Positions 6,377 to 7,400 of a stretch of 7,400 bases of DNA are shown here, in pieces. The DNA comes from Candidatus Latescibacterota bacterium (GTDB lineage: Bacteria; Latescibacterota; UBA2968; UBA8231). Location: contig JAGWBY010000097.1 in the NCBI GenBank assembly GCA_021295675.1, forward strand, positions 1-7,400. Direction: 5' to 3'. The first letter of the stretch is position 1. Every line of letters starts with the position of its first letter. The position numbers and the translations under genes were made by a program. The notes beneath the pieces are model-generated. The model had not been told where the DNA came from, did no database searches, and saw only the letters and a program-made list of their open reading frames with translations.

Positions 6377-7400
6377 ATGTCTGGCAAAATACCTTATAAA
6401 GCCATCGCCCTTTTGGCCTTAGTCGCCTTGGCCAGCGCGCTCGTCACCGGGCTATTGGTCAACATATACGAACGCAAGGCCGAAGCGCGGCGCGGCCCGA
6501 TGCGCCTCGTCGAAGTCGGGGAGGACGACACCGACCCGGCCCATTGGGGCATCAACTGGCCGCGACAATACGATAGCTACAAGCGCACGGCCGAGGCGAC
6601 TCGCACGCGCTTTGGCGGACACGGCGGCAGCGAGGCCCTACCCGCGCAGAAGATCGAACGCGACCCCTGGCTTAGGCGGATGTTCCTCGGCTACGCATTC
6701 TCACTCGACTACCGCGACCGGCGCGGCCACGCCTACATGCTCTACGACCAAGAGCAAACCGAGCGGCAATCCAAGCCCCAGTCCTCCATCATGCCCCTCT
6801 ACCGACAGCTTGGCGACGGCGACGCCACTGCGGGCTTTGAGCAATCCTACGCCTACTCCTATCGCGAGCTAAACCAGATGTTGCACGACACCGGACACGC
6901 CCATCCAGTATCGTGCGTCGATTGCCACGACCCAGCGACCATGCAGTTGCGCATCACCCGGCCCGGATTTATCCAAGGCATCCAAATGCTGGCCGAGTCC
7001 GACGCCCCAGTCCCGCACCTACCCTCGCTCGAACGCTGGCGGCGGGGAAGCCGCGACCACCCCTACGACCCCAATGCGAGCGCGAGCCGCAACGAGATGC
7101 GCTCGTTTACCTGCGGCCAGTGCCACGTCGAATACTACTGCGGCAGCGGGGCGAAACTGACTTTTCCCTGGGGCAACGGGCTTAAGGTAGAGGAAATGGA
7201 AGCGTTTTGGGACGCCATGACCTTAGACGATGGGAGCGAGTTTTACGACTACGTCCACCAAGAGACGGGCGCGAAAGTCCTCAAGGCCCAACACCCGGAA
7301 TTTGAACTATGGAGCCAGGGAATCCACGCGCGCAGCGGCGTCTCCTGCGCCGACTGCCACATGCCCTATATGCGCGACGGAGCCTCTAAAATCTCCGATC
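6377..7400 (+). CDS. nrfA: Ammonia-forming cytochrome c nitrite reductase NrfA homologue lacking the heme 1 motif, partial (C-terminus off the right edge)
   Basis: NrfA normally reduces nitrite to ammonium in six electrons at heme 1, fed by NrfH. The 341 visible residues read through without a stop. An N-terminal hydrophobic segment (about 8-28) with no clear cleavage site suggests a membrane anchor. Family landmarks follow: [12 protein letters not shown], then [14 protein letters not shown] (E. coli: DYNKPRGHAF), CVDCH (180-184, heme 2), CGQCHVEYY (246-254, heme 3 with the active-site Tyr and calcium ligands), KAQHPE (303-308) and GIH (315-317) for the active-site and ligand histidines, and CADCHMP (324-330, heme 4). 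Heme 5 should lie beyond the edge. What is missing is the CxxCK or CxxCH of catalytic heme 1, expected between RGHAY and [11 protein letters not shown]. The sequence there (residues 130-140) has no cysteine, and there is none anywhere before C180. Reading frame is continuous across the gap, so this looks like an in-frame loss of about ten residues. The family is sure; nitrite reductase activity is doubtful. Confidence 0.93.
   Translation, partial: MSGKIPYKAIALLALVALASALVTGLLVNIYERKAEARRGPMRLVEVGEDDTDPAHWGINWPRQYDSYKRTAEATRTRFGGHGGSEALPAQKIERDPWLRRMFLGYAFSLDYRDRRGHAYMLYDQEQTERQSKPQSSIMPLYRQLGDGDATAGFEQSYAYSYRELNQMLHDTGHAHPVSCVDCHDPATMQLRITRPGFIQGIQMLAESDAPVPHLPSLERWRRGSRDHPYDPNASASRNEMRSFTCGQCHVEYYCGSGAKLTFPWGNGLKVEEMEAFWDAMTLDDGSEFYDYVHQETGAKVLKAQHPEFELWSQGIHARSGVSCADCHMPYMRDGASKISD

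Noticed and set aside
6773..6790. Frameshift as the explanation for the missing heme 1 motif
   Set aside because: The same frame gives family-matching sequence on both sides ([11 protein letters not shown] before, [11 protein letters not shown] after), so a frameshift pair would have to restore the frame within a few codons and would not hide a full CxxCH.
6612..7185. Two plus-strand frames (6612-6872 and 6913-7185) rich in Pro, Arg and Ser
   Set aside because: Both are out-of-frame readings of nrfA, whose own frame is open from 6377 to the right edge and contains three heme motifs.

Overview
The window is moderately GC-rich, densely coded bacterial DNA with short intergenic gaps. The gene content suggests an uncultured, environmental, Gram-negative type of bacterium with a periplasm: a Gfo/Idh/MocA sugar-type oxidoreductase, a Tat-exported PLP enzyme, an FG-GAP/ASPIC-UnbV protein paired with a TPR lipoprotein, and an nrfHA operon. 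This mix is common in Planctomycetota, Latescibacterota and Poribacteria-like genomes, but the sequence alone does not fix the phylum and this assignment is a guess.

Layout. (1) 1-638, minus strand: N-terminal 212 residues of a Gfo/Idh/MocA NAD(P)-dependent oxidoreductase, cut by the left edge. (2) 639-934: divergent intergenic region holding a 142-bp inverted-repeat element (copy 1) and a good sigma-70-type promoter. (3) 935-2878, plus strand: a two-gene unit of a small P-loop, thymidylate-kinase-like protein and a Tat-signal class V aminotransferase fold protein. (4) 2903-5688, minus strand, convergent to the previous unit: a two-gene operon with a 4-bp ATGA overlap, coding an exported seven-repeat FG-GAP/ASPIC-UnbV protein followed by a ten-TPR lipoprotein. 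(5) 5689-5914: divergent intergenic region holding a second, 130-bp copy of the same inverted-repeat element. (6) 5915-7400, plus strand: nrfH (tetraheme quinol dehydrogenase) and nrfA (pentaheme-family cytochrome c nitrite reductase), the latter cut by the right edge.

How the genes work together. NrfH should take electrons from menaquinol and pass them to NrfA on the outer face of the membrane, which in canonical systems reduces nitrite to ammonium. The FG-GAP and TPR pair are both predicted to be exported and probably act together at the envelope, with unknown purpose. The kinase-like and aminotransferase-like genes are probably co-transcribed, but one product is cytoplasmic and the other is predicted to be exported, so no shared pathway is evident.

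The most notable observation is that this NrfA keeps the family landmarks around the active site but has no cysteine at all before heme 2: the CxxCK/CxxCH motif that holds the catalytic heme 1 is absent, apparently through a clean in-frame loss of about ten residues. The second is the pair of related mobile-looking palindromic elements, each placed between two divergent genes.
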